64,000 nt of DNA, taken from assembly GCF_026151205.1 (NCBI RefSeq), contig NC_087076.1, positions 16,525,919-16,589,918 of the forward strand, given 5' to 3'. A program made the translations under genes and the position numbers. The notes under the pieces were generated by a model. That model was not told where the DNA came from. It made no database searches and saw nothing but the letters and a program-made list of their open reading frames with translations. Shown here piece by piece: positions 12,248 to 22,408 of the stretch. How positions within the stretch are numbered: position 1 is the first letter of the stretch; each line of letters starts with the position of its first letter. The DNA comes from Bolinopsis microptera (lineage: Eukaryota; Ctenophora; Tentaculata; Lobata; Bolinopsidae).

Positions 12248-13800
12248 ATGTCAAAAGATATAATCAAAGAAAGTGGAATTAATTGTTCACCTAATGATGT
12301 CTTACCACAAGATCTTGTCAAAGATAATATCACTTCTCTGTTGCATGTATGGGTTGATCTAGTTAACCAATCGCTGTCATCAGGAAGTATGGATGGTGTG
12401 AAACTAGCTGATGTAATTCCGCTAATAAAAGATGATTCTCAGGATCCGAATATATTGAAAAACTACAGGCCAGTCTCAAACCTTACATTCCTGGGAAAAC
12501 TAATTGAAAGAGTAGTTTTAAGAAGACTTAACGAGCACCTTAGTCGGAATAACCTTAATTGTCAGGAACAGTTTGCTTACAAAAAACACCATAGCACTGA
12601 AACACTCTTGATTAAAATAGTGAACGATGTCTTAATAGCAGCAGATGACAAAACTGCTACTGTGGTGATGCTCTTGGACCTGAGTGCTGCCTTTGATACT
12701 GTGGACCATACTTTGTTACTCCGTATCTTGAAGCAAGAAATAGGAATCAGAGGAACTGCTCTTAGCTGGTTCACCAGCTTCCTTAAAGGACGTTGTCAGC
12801 GGACTAGACTCGGCAAATCTGTCTCTGAAACAATAACTATCCGATTTGGAGTACCTCAGGGCTCTGTTTTAGGCCCGGTACTCTTTAACATCTATATCAG
12901 ATCGTTGTACAGATGTGTTAAAGAATCTGGTTTCTCCATTATTGGTTATGCAGATGATCATCAAATCATGAAATCTTTCAAACCCTCTGATCAGGTCAAA
13001 ACCTTAACCAATCAGCTGAGAAACTGCTTCTTGAGGATAAAGAATTGGATGTCACAGTACTACCTGCAACTGAATGATTCTAAAACACAACTCATAGTCT
13101 TTGGACCTAGTAAAGTGCTCAGTGAGATAGAACTTCATGGCGTTGATATAGCTCCTAACACTTTGGTAATGTTTGTGCCTACTGTTAAGAACCTTGGATT
13201 AGTAATGGACAATCAGCTGGTATTTGATAAACAGATCGTAAATCTCAAGAAGAAATGTTTTCATACGTTACGTAATATCAGAAAAATCAGATTTCTACTG
13301 AGTCCCAAACAGATTAAGATCATCGTTAACAGTCTAGTAGTGTCATGTCTAGATTACTGTACAACGGTCTGTACTTTGGTATCGGCGAGAAGCTGCTGCA
13401 TCAGCTCCAGTTACTTCAGAATGCTGCTGCAAAAGCTGTCACTGGTAAATATAAACATGACCATCTTGATGATGACCTGATAAAGCTTCACTGGTTAGAT
13501 GTAAAGAAAAGGATTGTCTTCAAAATCTTATTACTATCTCACAAGTCACTGTTAGGATTGGCACCAATTTATCTGCAGGACATGTTCAAGTATGCTCATC
13601 ATGGTCACTCATTGAAGCTTATTGTTCCTTCTTGTAATTCAAAGTTTGGTGAGCGTAGCTTCTCTGTAGTGGCTCCAAAGATCTACAATCGTCTGCCTGT
13701 TACCATCACCTCTGCTCAATCTCTGGAATGTTTTAAAGCTTTTCTAAAAACTTACCTTTTCAAAATGTCTCCAGATGAACTTGAAAAACTATATCGATAA
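12248..13800 (+). pseudogene. 5'-truncated CR1/L2-type LINE reverse transcriptase
   Basis: The protein carries the core RT motifs: AAFDTVDH, FGVPQGSVLGP and YADDHQ. It lacks the apurinic endonuclease that should precede them, so the copy is 5'-truncated near 12248. The frame breaks close to 13365, where LDYC switches into the frame that continues NGLYFGIGEKL to the stop at 13800. The thumb and C-terminal region (APKIYNRLP) is intact in that second frame. The 3' tail reaches a (TTA)n run at 13992-14010. It resembles the element at 17956-22400 but is a separate, diverged copy. Inactive. Confidence 0.9.
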
Positions 13801-14474
13801 CTATTGTGGTCATATTTGGAATTCGATATTTGCATGATATATTTAAGTACCATTTTCGGGCTTTAGTATTGACGATATATTTCAAGCATATGTTATTTTT
13901 TAGCTCAGTATTCATGATATTTTCTGGGATGACTAGTTCAAACACTGCTGAGTATAAGATTTATCTTAAAAGCGGTGTTATTAAATTTCAATTTATTATT
14001 ATTATTATTTGTTTGAAACGACTAACCTTTCTTCGATGGTTTAAAACTGTTTATCAACCATGATTTTCATTAACAAAATCGGGATCAAATCTGAGCTGAG
14101 GATATACTGTTAATGATATTTCAGTTTTTCAGACAAGCTTACAAATTTCATGATGAATTGTATAAATTATCATATTTGCTGAAAATGTTTCAAATATTGT
14201 AATGTTAAGTTTAATTCGGATGTTTTAATAGATTTCGGTGATCCTTTGAGATGAATTTTAAGAAAAAATATAAACGAGCTCAATAATTTCCAATTTGAAA
14301 TAATAAGTTATCATATTAAAAATAAAACTTTACACTTGCGAGAGCACAAACTATCATTAAACAGTTAACGTTTTAAATGATAAATCAGGGTCAGTTCCAC
14401 ATTAAAAACATACTGTCAGTTCATATTAAAATCGACTGAAATAAAAAGTTTATGTGATAAGAGTAAAAAAGATT
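13801..14474. other. LINE 3' tail and intergenic gap
   Basis: About 13801-14010 is the 3' UTR and (TTA)n tail of the LINE. The remainder up to the CSTF1 stop is AT-rich and should include the CSTF1 3' UTR on the minus strand. Nothing else was recognised. Confidence 0.5.
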
Positions 14475-15770
14475 CTATATTCCTCGGTAGTACCAGAACC
14501 TGGCTCTGAAATCGTCACTGCATGAGATAAAAGCAGGCATGGTCGGAGAATGAACAGCACCTCTGATCACATTGTTGTGACCAGACACCAAATGTGGATG
14601 TGGTTCTGCTGTACGAGCATCCCAGCACCCTACCGCCATCCCCTTTTCATCAGGTGCTATTATCAGATCCTCGGTGTGGTTGAACTGTGCGCCAGTTCGG
14701 TGGTTGTGCTGTGTAACTCCAACATACTCGTTCAAGATGTTCCCGCTGGTCACCTCCCAAAGTTTCACAACACTGTCCTTACCGCTAGATAGCACATACT
14801 TGCCATTCCTCGAGAATTGGACACTGGTCACCTCGGCTCCATTGTGAGCATCATCAAATGTTTTGACGCACCTGTTACTGACACCATCCCACATTTTGAT
14901 TGACCCGTCACTACTGCAACTTGCGTACATGGTGCAGTCAGTGTTCCAACACAGTGCTAAGACAGGACCTGAGTGCTGTGACAGACTGTTTGAACAGACG
15001 TAGCACTTCAAAGTAACATAATCATACAACCTAATAACTGGGTGATCAAGCGCCATGAGCAGGTAATCACCTGATGAGTGGAACGCCAAACTTCTTACTG
15101 AAGCACCTTCCTCGAGACTTTTCACTGCTTTCTTGACACTGGCTTTGGTGAAGTCGAATACTTTGATGGTACAATCCTTAGATCCGCTCACCAAGTGTGT
15201 TGTGACAGGGTGGAAAGTAAGAGCAGTGATGGAATCAAGATGATCATAAAGAGTTCTTATAACAGGATGGTTTTCATTCTCTTGACGTTGAGCCTGTTGG
15301 GACTTTGTTATCATCCGTTCAACATCCATTATTTTGAGACTTGCATCGACGCTTCCAGTGGCACAAAGTTTACCATCAGCAGTAAAGCAGGCAACACGGC
15401 AAGGAGCTTTGTGGGAAGTAACATAGGCAGTTTCATATTGTATGACGGTGGGAGAAGAATTCATGTCATCTGTATCATACTCCAAATCCAAACCAGGGCC
15501 CAAATTAGTCGCTTTCTCCAGCTTTTTACTGTGTGTCTCAGTCTCCTCATTGAGTTCCTCATATTTCAAGCCATATTGGACTAACTGACTAAGTCTATTC
15601 GTAGGAGCACTTTGTATCATAAATCCACCAGTAGCATTCTTAAGAGCTACTGTCAACTCATATGCAACAGTTTCAAATTTGTCACTCCTTAGTTGGCCGA
15701 TTATGAGCTTGTATAACCTTTCCCTCTCCTTCATCACTTCAGAAGCGCTCAGTTGATTTGGTATAGGCAT
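14475..15770 (-). CDS. CSTF1: Cleavage stimulation factor subunit 1 (CstF-50)
   Basis: A single uninterrupted 431-codon frame, the same length as vertebrate CstF-50. The N-terminal 45 residues (RERLYKLIIGQL) match the CstF-50 homodimerisation domain. Conserved blocks follow: YVTSHKAPCRVA, NHPVIRTLYDH, then WD repeats with GSKDCTIKVFD, SSDGSIKMWDGVSNRC, LSSGKDSVVKLWE and, at the C-terminus, SCSDDFRARFWY. CstF-50 is part of the nuclear complex that binds the downstream element of pre-mRNAs during 3' cleavage and polyadenylation. A TTTCAG lies just 5' of the ATG, so a 5' UTR intron is possible. The coding region has no intron, unlike the ABCC and DMGDH genes in this window. A retrocopy is conceivable, but there is no poly-A relic or damage. 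Confidence 0.95.
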   Translation of the reverse strand: MPIPNQLSASEVMKERERLYKLIIGQLRSDKFETVAYELTVALKNATGGFMIQSAPTNRLSQLVQYGLKYEELNEETETHSKKLEKATNLGPGLDLEYDTDDMNSSPTVIQYETAYVTSHKAPCRVACFTADGKLCATGSVDASLKIMDVERMITKSQQAQRQENENHPVIRTLYDHLDSITALTFHPVTTHLVSGSKDCTIKVFDFTKASVKKAVKSLEEGASVRSLAFHSSGDYLLMALDHPVIRLYDYVTLKCYVCSNSLSQHSGPVLALCWNTDCTMYASCSSDGSIKMWDGVSNRCVKTFDDAHNGAEVTSVQFSRNGKYVLSSGKDSVVKLWEVTSGNILNEYVGVTQHNHRTGAQFNHTEDLIIAPDEKGMAVGCWDARTAEPHPHLVSGHNNVIRGAVHSPTMPAFISCSDDFRARFWYYRGI

Positions 15771-16861
15771 TCTGATAGCTGAAATATTTCATTATTTAAT
15801 ACTATAGCAGACATTATTTCAAAAAGTCTAACTGAGCTGTGCACCCCTGATTAATCAGGGATATAATTAAATTGATAAATTTTATACTGCAGTGTAAAAG
15901 CTTTATAGGTATTGAAGTGTAGAAGTATTCACTGCACACAAAATATTAGCCCATGCCAACATAAAGCCCAGCGTTTTTCAGTTACTTTGTTGGAGCAAGC
16001 TCAAAAAGTCTGCAGCATCAAATCAAATCAAATAATAATGACACAAAACATCACCATACAAAATAATGGAAAAGAACCCATGTGGCTCTTGCTTGTGAAA
16101 TTTGCATATATACTACCCAAGGCGAGGGTTGCAGTCAAGATGCAGTCAAGATGCTGGGCTGTTGATTTTCCTCTGATTCCCCTCAGCGCAATGAGTGTGC
16201 TTCTTAACAGATAAAATCTGAATCGTGTTCTGATATGATTTTTGACCTGACTCATGGCTTATTTTTTGTTGTCAGCTAACATCCCAGAAACACGATCTAC
16301 AAACAAGCAGTCCCATAACTCCAGAAGTTGTGAAGACTAGAGGGACAAAAGATCCTTTCTCTGACTACTGAAGTACTCTCTCTTTCTTCATACAAATCAT
16401 TCTTTTCTTTCTCATGCTTACTGTAGATTTTATCTAGTGGCTTAATTAATGTATTTGAGTTGCAGTCAGGATGCAATGTGTGACCATAACGTCAAAGAAT
16501 GTTCTTTCAAAGGGTGCATACAGTCTTGGAGGAAGAAAGCAGCAGTGTCTCTTATGGCATTGTGGCACATGAAAACCTAATTTCCAATCAAGGGCGTGAT
16601 AGACACTGTTTATATTTCCGTAAGCACATTTAGAGGGCACTCTTTTGATCTTCTGACCATACTGTAGAGTGTAGATGTATGCTGTCTTGGAACTCCTGCC
16701 TGTTTAGAACAAAGTTGAGGTCTTTCAGAGGTAGTTTTAGGAGCCATGTTGAGGCTCCCTTCTCTCTTGCTTGGCCTTGGTGGTTTTAGGTCGATGATCT
16801 GACTCACTATGGACTATAGAGCAACTTAAACCTTTGGGAGAGAAACTCCTCTTTCTGTTCC

Positions 16862-16959
16862 CTCAGATTCTCTTTCTTTTCTTTCATCTTGGCCAGGTCC
16901 AGCTTGGTGATATCCAAGCTGGACCTGGCCAAGATGAAAGAAAAGAAAGAAGATCTGAG
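16862..16959. repeat. Near-perfect 46-bp inverted repeat
   Basis: Arms 16862-16907 and 16914-16959 are complementary with only one or two mismatches and a 6-base spacer. The arms read through CTTTCATCTTGGCCAGGTCC and its complement. It could form a cruciform or be a local inverted duplication. Confidence 0.85.
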
Positions 16960-17184
16960 GTGATATATTGGTTGATCAAACCTACTAATTGCTATGGCTT
17001 TAGTTACTGCTACTGAGTAAGCATATGCATAGCCCGCCACATCAAACAGGAATTTCGAGGGTATCTCTATCGTGCTGGGTGACTGGACCAATGAGGGCTG
17101 GAATGAGCACATGATGCATGATCTTGCTCTCCAGTGGGGCAAAGTACTTCTTAGCAACATGGGATTAAACATAGGACATTCATT

Positions 17185-17290
17185 AGGCTTTTCTTTATTA
17201 ACAACGTAATTAGTTCCCTCAATTCTTCCTTAAACTTCATTCGAAACATTCCAAAAATAACTATCATTTACTAAAGGTTTAGAAATCAAC
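17185..17290 (-). mobile_element. 3' fragment of the CR1-like LINE
   Basis: This closely matches the 3' coding end seen at about 22490-22590, sharing TTCATTCGAAACATTCCAAA. The minus strand would read FWNVSNEV. It is a short, degraded copy of that family. Confidence 0.7.
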
Positions 17291-18409
17291 ATTTTCAAAA
17301 TCCCAAATAATAAACATATACACACATGTACAATAAATTAAATCTGGTGATGCATTTGGCAGAGCACAAGCACAAATCATGAGCAATAAATATCATCTAC
17401 CCCTTGTAGCTCTTCATCTCAGGTATCAGGTTGAAGGAGACTGGATATAGGGGCCGCCCATGCCTTCTTCTAATATAGGTGGCCTTAAGTTTGGGTCAGA
17501 TGCCAGGAAATTATTTGGACAATGGCTCCCTGGAAAGCAGTACTTTGCACTAGCACACTCCTCATTATATCCATGCTCAGGCGTGTCCTGTTACACATCA
17601 CCTAGCTACAGTCCTCCTTCGTCTTGGTGGATATCTACACAGCAAGTCGACTAATGAAACGTTTGGCCTCAGGTGCCGGCCATTCCTCTTTTAGTGGTAA
17701 ATACAAGGGGGACGAATGACCCTTTCTTCAGTTGTAGCACTCGGTTCATATATACTGCAACTGGTTTTTATTTTCATTCTCATGTTGAGTGTAGACCTGT
17801 GGCATGGTCTTTCCTTGATTAGCGCATGTCACATTCCACAAATTCATTTCACAACAACAAGTGTTTCATGCCCTTCCCCATCAAACTTTCCCCGACCTTT
17901 TATAATCTAGGAGTGATCAGATTAAGGTTCAAATGGTTGGTAAAGATTTTGCACCTAAGTAAGTAAGTAAGTAAGTAAAGATTATGACATAACATCATCA
18001 CAAGTGTCTACAAAATATCATTGCACTAAATAAAAAAATAATTTAAATAAATATATTTTTCCATCAACATTAATAATTTATCAAATTCAATTTTATTAAT
18101 TAATAAAATCTAATACATTATCTATAAATAATTCATTAAATAAATAATAATAAAATTTGGTAGCTTAAACACAAACTCTAAGCCCAGTGGATAAACCACA
18201 AAACTTATGCTCTATTGTGTGAAACAAAGATACTAGATCAAGATAACTATCAAGGAGTGTATGCATAGGACATAAAAAGTTTTGGAACGAAGATGACATG
18301 CTTGTGAAGCGAGCTAACAGTCTAATTGCTAATAAGTTCAAAAAGATCATGACATTAGGTTGCATCCTAAACAGTTTAAGCAAATAACATAAAGTTATTA
18401 TATTGTCGA

Positions 18410-21262
18410 TTAATCGCTCATGCCATAACTTTTCTTAAACAGGTGAGTTTTTAATAATGTTTTGAACAGATCAACATTGGAACAAGTCTTAATTTCAATT
18501 GGTAGTTGGTTCCAGATTTTCGGAGCGACAGTCTGAAACGCTCTTGGGTGTGATCTTGTAGATCCGACGGGTAGGTGTAAGGAGGAAGTTCTTCTGCTAC
18601 TCGAACTAACAAATGTTACTAGATCACACAGATATGCAGGAGCAACACCATTGACTGCTTTGAAAATCAGTAAGCATAACTTAAACTCAATCCTCTCCTT
18701 CACCTTGAGCCAATGAAGGGATTTGAGCTTCTCCTCGACTGAGTCTCTCTTCTTTAATCCAAAAACCAGACGGCATGCTCGGTTCTGAATGTTCTGCAGC
18801 TGCGTAATTGAGGCTTGACTACAACCATAGTAAAGTGCATTGCAGTAGTCAAGCGATGAGATTACAATTGCTTGAGTCAGTGTTCCCATCTGTTTGGTTG
18901 TGAGGAATGTTTTCATCTTAGCAAGGTCTCTTAGTTTCAGAAAACACGATGTTTTAAGTTGCTTGATTTGCTCACCAAAGTTTAGTTGAGAGTCGAGACG
19001 AAATCCGAGGTTCTTTGCAACAGGTGACAGCCTGACACACGTCTCAGAGTTAACAAACACGCCCCCTATAGACAGCTGCTGGAGAACAAGCGGTGTCCCA
19101 AAGACAAGAATCTCGGTTTTTCCTGCATTGAGCTGTAGATAATGTTTTTTCATCCAGTCATTAATTTCTTGGAAACATTTGGGAACATCGTTGATAAGGA
19201 CGGTGGGCTCCTCGTTTGGCTTGAAACTTTTATACAGCTGATGATCGTCGGCGTAACCCTGGATGGAGAAGTTCAAATCATGTGCTGCTGAGTACAAAGA
19301 GCGAATGTAGATGTTGAACAGGACCGGACCCAGCACAGAGCCCTGTGGGACTCCAAACTTAATCACTATCTCATAAGATTCCTCATTTCCAACTTTAATC
19401 GTTTGACATCTACCTGTGAGGAAGCTGCTGAACCATTTCCAAGCTGTCCCTGTTATTCCCAACTCATTTCTGAGGATGTTCAGTAGTTTGCAGTGGTCAA
19501 CTGTATCAAAAGCTGCGCTGAGATCTAGGAGAAGAACAACAGTTGCCTTGCTTTCTGTAGATGCAATGAGTAGATCGTTAACAACTCTCACAAGCAGAGT
19601 CTCGGTGCTGTGTTTTGATTTGTATCCAGACTGCTGTGGGATGTTCAGGTTGTTGTTTTCTAGATGTTCATTTAGACGCCTGAGCACTACTCTTTCTATC
19701 AACTTGCCCACAAAACTAAGGTTAGATATTGGTCTGTAATTCTTGAGATTATCACTATCTAATCCCTGGCCCTTGATCAGGGGTGTGATATGAGCTAGTT
19801 TAGCGCCATCAATACTGCCAGAAGATAATGAAGCATTTACTATGTCAACTAAGACGGGTAGTAGAACCTCAAGGTTTTCTTTAAAGATGTTTGCAGGTAG
19901 AGGGTCAATTGAAGAAGACTTGATCTCAGATGCCTTGATTATCTCCTCTAGTTCTTCTAGAGTAGTTGGAGAGAACTCAGCTAGTTTTTCTCCGCAGTAA
20001 GAGGGCGTTTGATCGTCAGACTCCACATGATCAAAGTTATTTCGTATTGCCTTTATTTTCTCCTGAAAATATACGTTAAAGTTTTCGACTGTGACCTTGA
20101 GAGACTCCGACGAAGGCAACACAATGCTTTTATCCCGATCAAGAAAGGTGTCCACAAATCTAAAAAGACTCTTAGAAGAATAGGAATGCTTTATGAATTC
20201 GACTTTGAAAAACTCATGTTTCTTCCTGTCTGAGAGTTCTGTGCACTGCTCTCTGACTGATTCATAGTGTTTCTTGTCAGTTAAAGATCCGGAGATTTTC
20301 CACTTTGTCTCGGCTTTTCTTCTTTGGCTTCTAAGTGCTTTATATTCACCATCGAACCAAGGGGCAGACTTACGTTCTTTGATTTCCTTTGTGAGGAGAG
20401 GAGCATGGTTATTCAGCACAGTTAGGCACTTAGAGTTGTATAGGCTGATGCGGCTTTCAAATGACGGCATTTCAGCTTGTGATAGACCCTCAGGATCCAT
20501 TACAGTAACCAATTCCTCAGCAAGATTATCCGCAAAACAATTTTTGTCAATTTCTTTGACATTTCTGAATGTGATAACTTTTTTCTTGTTGAGATTGCTT
20601 GCAACTGTTTTTGTGAGGCTAAAAGTAACCGGGAAATGGTCACAGTTTGGGAACATTTCCGAGGTGTGCGAGTCTACTGTGACACTCTTTGGATTGACTA
20701 TCTGATGGGAGGAGATTACAACATCCAGAATATGTCCTTTGTTGTGAGTTGGATCTCTCACGTATTGATGCAGTCCATAGCTGGCCAATACTTCAGTCAG
20801 TTTGGCCGTGTTTCTTGATTTATGATCATCCAAATGAATATTAAGATCACCACAGATTAAAAACTTCTTGTATTTCATGAATATGTTCCCAATAAACTCA
20901 TCCAAATCTTCAAAAAATACATCAGTCAATGACCCTGGTCGGTAAACACAAGCACAGAGGACAGTATCACCCGATGAGTCTCGAAATTTGCCTAAAACTG
21001 CTTCAAACGTATCTCCACACTTATCAAACACAGGAGTAAGGTTCAAATCACTTGAATTGTAAATAATTCCAACTCCTCCGCCTCTGCATTTAGCGGAGTC
21101 TTTCCTGATGTAGTGAATCAAGTTATAGCCGTAAGACTTGATGGTAGCAGTAACATCATTCTTCATGCTGGTGAGCCAAGTCTCAGTGACAAAAAGGACA
21201 GAGATTCCTTGGTCGATTATAGATTCCATGATTGGTTGAATCTTATTATTGAGAGATCTCAC
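18410..21262 (-). CDS. LINE ORF2: AP endonuclease and reverse transcriptase
   Basis: 950 codons from the first ATG. The N-terminal 230 residues are an exonuclease/endonuclease/phosphatase-fold domain: VLFVTETWL, GGGVGIIY, ICGDLNIHLDDH and the histidine block NCDHFPVTF. The RT follows, with NYRPISNL, LLDLSAAFDTVDH, FGVPQGSVLGP and the catalytic YADDHQ. The C-terminus carries SLDYCNALYYG and APKIWNQLP, typical of CR1/L2-like elements. The annotated ATG cuts off the first endonuclease strand: the same frame stays open upstream and encodes GCCWNVRSLNNK, but has no ATG before a stop near 21350. Translation therefore probably enters from ORF1 (see the heptamer at 21319-21325). No disabling mutation was seen. 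Confidence 0.92.
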   Translation of the reverse strand: MRSLNNKIQPIMESIIDQGISVLFVTETWLTSMKNDVTATIKSYGYNLIHYIRKDSAKCRGGGVGIIYNSSDLNLTPVFDKCGDTFEAVLGKFRDSSGDTVLCACVYRPGSLTDVFFEDLDEFIGNIFMKYKKFLICGDLNIHLDDHKSRNTAKLTEVLASYGLHQYVRDPTHNKGHILDVVISSHQIVNPKSVTVDSHTSEMFPNCDHFPVTFSLTKTVASNLNKKKVITFRNVKEIDKNCFADNLAEELVTVMDPEGLSQAEMPSFESRISLYNSKCLTVLNNHAPLLTKEIKERKSAPWFDGEYKALRSQRRKAETKWKISGSLTDKKHYESVREQCTELSDRKKHEFFKVEFIKHSYSSKSLFRFVDTFLDRDKSIVLPSSESLKVTVENFNVYFQEKIKAIRNNFDHVESDDQTPSYCGEKLAEFSPTTLEELEEIIKASEIKSSSIDPLPANIFKENLEVLLPVLVDIVNASLSSGSIDGAKLAHITPLIKGQGLDSDNLKNYRPISNLSFVGKLIERVVLRRLNEHLENNNLNIPQQSGYKSKHSTETLLVRVVNDLLIASTESKATVVLLLDLSAAFDTVDHCKLLNILRNELGITGTAWKWFSSFLTGRCQTIKVGNEESYEIVIKFGVPQGSVLGPVLFNIYIRSLYSAAHDLNFSIQGYADDHQLYKSFKPNEEPTVLINDVPKCFQEINDWMKKHYLQLNAGKTEILVFGTPLVLQQLSIGGVFVNSETCVRLSPVAKNLGFRLDSQLNFGEQIKQLKTSCFLKLRDLAKMKTFLTTKQMGTLTQAIVISSLDYCNALYYGCSQASITQLQNIQNRACRLVFGLKKRDSVEEKLKSLHWLKVKERIEFKLCLLIFKAVNGVAPAYLCDLVTFVSSSSRRTSSLHLPVGSTRSHPRAFQTVAPKIWNQLPIEIKTCSNVDLFKTLLKTHLFKKSYGMSD

Positions 21263-21312
21263 ATTCCAGCAACAGCCAAGAATCTCCGCCGGAGAGGATT
21301 TCAGACCACTGC

Positions 21313-22296
21313 TTACAAGTTTTTTGAACTGTAGTAATTGATAGTTTTGCGGAGATGCTGCTGTTCAGCAACATAAGCTGGACATGTCCTATCAAATGCT
21401 GTGTGTGTGTTTCTTTCATCCCGATACTTGCCCTTAGAGCAGTTAATGCAGCATGAAATATGACTATTAGTTTTCTTTTCTGGACAATCTTCTGACGTAT
21501 GATTCTTGGAACAATAACCACAAATAGCTTTTTCTGATTCACACTCCGACCTGTAGTGTCCAAAACCTTGGCAGTTGTTGCATCGTTTTACATGAAATTG
21601 ATCATAAACTTTGCAACTAAACGAACTGATGTATAGCCGATCTCCCTGTTGTTCTATGATTTTCCTGATATTGTTACTAACTCGTATAGTAGCTTGATGC
21701 TTGCTGCTGTTTTTGATCTGAGGTTTAACTTTTAGTACAGAAAATGTTTCACCCTGGGATTTTAATGCCTTAATGTTGGGGTGAGCTTGAAGGAGCAGGT
21801 CTTCTAGATCTTCTTCAGAATAATTATCAGCAAGGTTAGCAACAGAGATTGTGGGCAAACGTTCTGGTGGCTGGTGCGTTATCATTTCTGGAAGTTGCTG
21901 GGATACTTTCTTGACAAGATTTTCCCTGTCAGCTGTTGTCGGACACACAACCACAATGTCCCCTTTCTTATTGACATACCGTTTGTCAGCATGAATGGCG
22001 TTGTCTTTGATGATTTTGTCAACTTCTTCTTGGCGATCTTTTGCTTGATTTTCTGGTGCTTTGCTGGACATGATTAATACAGAGCGATATGAAGGGGCAA
22101 CTGGTGCTGGAGATGGAGGAGAAGAAATTTCAGTTTTGTCCGGAGATGTTTTCATATTCACAACTTTCATAAGTAAACCCTTCATGTCCTCCATAGATTG
22201 GGTCAGATTATCTACTCGCCTGTCAATCAGGTCGACTTTACTTTCGGCACTGACTGCGGAGTTCTGTTCAGAGTGTGTCTTGCAGACATTACACAC
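21313..22296 (-). CDS. LINE ORF1: zinc-knuckle nucleic-acid-binding protein
   Basis: 327 codons. The N-terminal part holds a short cysteine pair (CNVC) and a coiled-coil-like stretch (DLIDRRVDNLTQSMEDMKGL). The middle is a basic domain. The C-terminus has consecutive zinc knuckles: CNNCQGFGHYRSEC (CX2CX4HX4C), CGYCSKNHTSEDC (CX2CX3HX4C) and a third cysteine set near CCINC. Such proteins package the LINE RNA into a particle. The reading frame stays open upstream of this ATG towards 22400 with further cysteines (AVICPRTFF), so the true start may be further 5'. It ends in TTG TAA directly after the slippery heptamer. Confidence 0.85.
   Translation of the reverse strand: MCNVCKTHSEQNSAVSAESKVDLIDRRVDNLTQSMEDMKGLLMKVVNMKTSPDKTEISSPPSPAPVAPSYRSVLIMSSKAPENQAKDRQEEVDKIIKDNAIHADKRYVNKKGDIVVVCPTTADRENLVKKVSQQLPEMITHQPPERLPTISVANLADNYSEEDLEDLLLQAHPNIKALKSQGETFSVLKVKPQIKNSSKHQATIRVSNNIRKIIEQQGDRLYISSFSCKVYDQFHVKRCNNCQGFGHYRSECESEKAICGYCSKNHTSEDCPEKKTNSHISCCINCSKGKYRDERNTHTAFDRTCPAYVAEQQHLRKTINYYSSKNL
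21319..21325 (-). promoter_or_regulatory. Candidate -1 ribosomal frameshift heptamer A AAA AAC
   Basis: On the minus strand the ORF1 codons read TCA AAA AAC TTG TAA. The heptamer A AAA AAC is in the correct register for tandem -1 slippage. Slipping back one base gives AAA AAA CTT GTA AGC, exactly the ORF2 frame, one codon before the ORF1 stop. A small GC-rich stem (TCTCC, loop GGC, GGAGA) lies about 20-25 bases downstream. Function is inferred. Confidence 0.6.
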
Positions 22297-22408
22297 AAAC
22301 GTAAAAGTCCCAAATCTGGAACTGTTAACACCCTTGGTTGCGTTTCTGTCGGAGTATGCTTTGAAGAAAGTGCGAGGACAGATTACAGCATTATTGATCC
22401 TATCTTTA

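Larger units (their letters stand above)
15771..17955. other. Intergenic, with fragments but no gene
   Basis: I could not support a gene. A possible decayed coding relic reads on the plus strand near 17080-17175 (GDWTNEGWNEHMMHDLALQW), but I recognise no family. A long palindrome and a short LINE fragment are listed separately. The stretch 17300-17955 holds nothing I recognise. Confidence 0.45.
17956..22400 (-). mobile_element. Near-complete CR1/L2-type non-LTR retrotransposon
   Basis: On the minus strand the element runs from a 5' region near 22400 through ORF1, an overlap region, ORF2 (endonuclease plus RT) and a 3' UTR to a (CTTA)n tail at 17956-17978. Both ORFs are free of internal stops, which makes this the best-preserved retrotransposon in the window. 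The 5' boundary abuts the CR1-like fragment ending at 22409 and is approximate. Confidence 0.85.
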
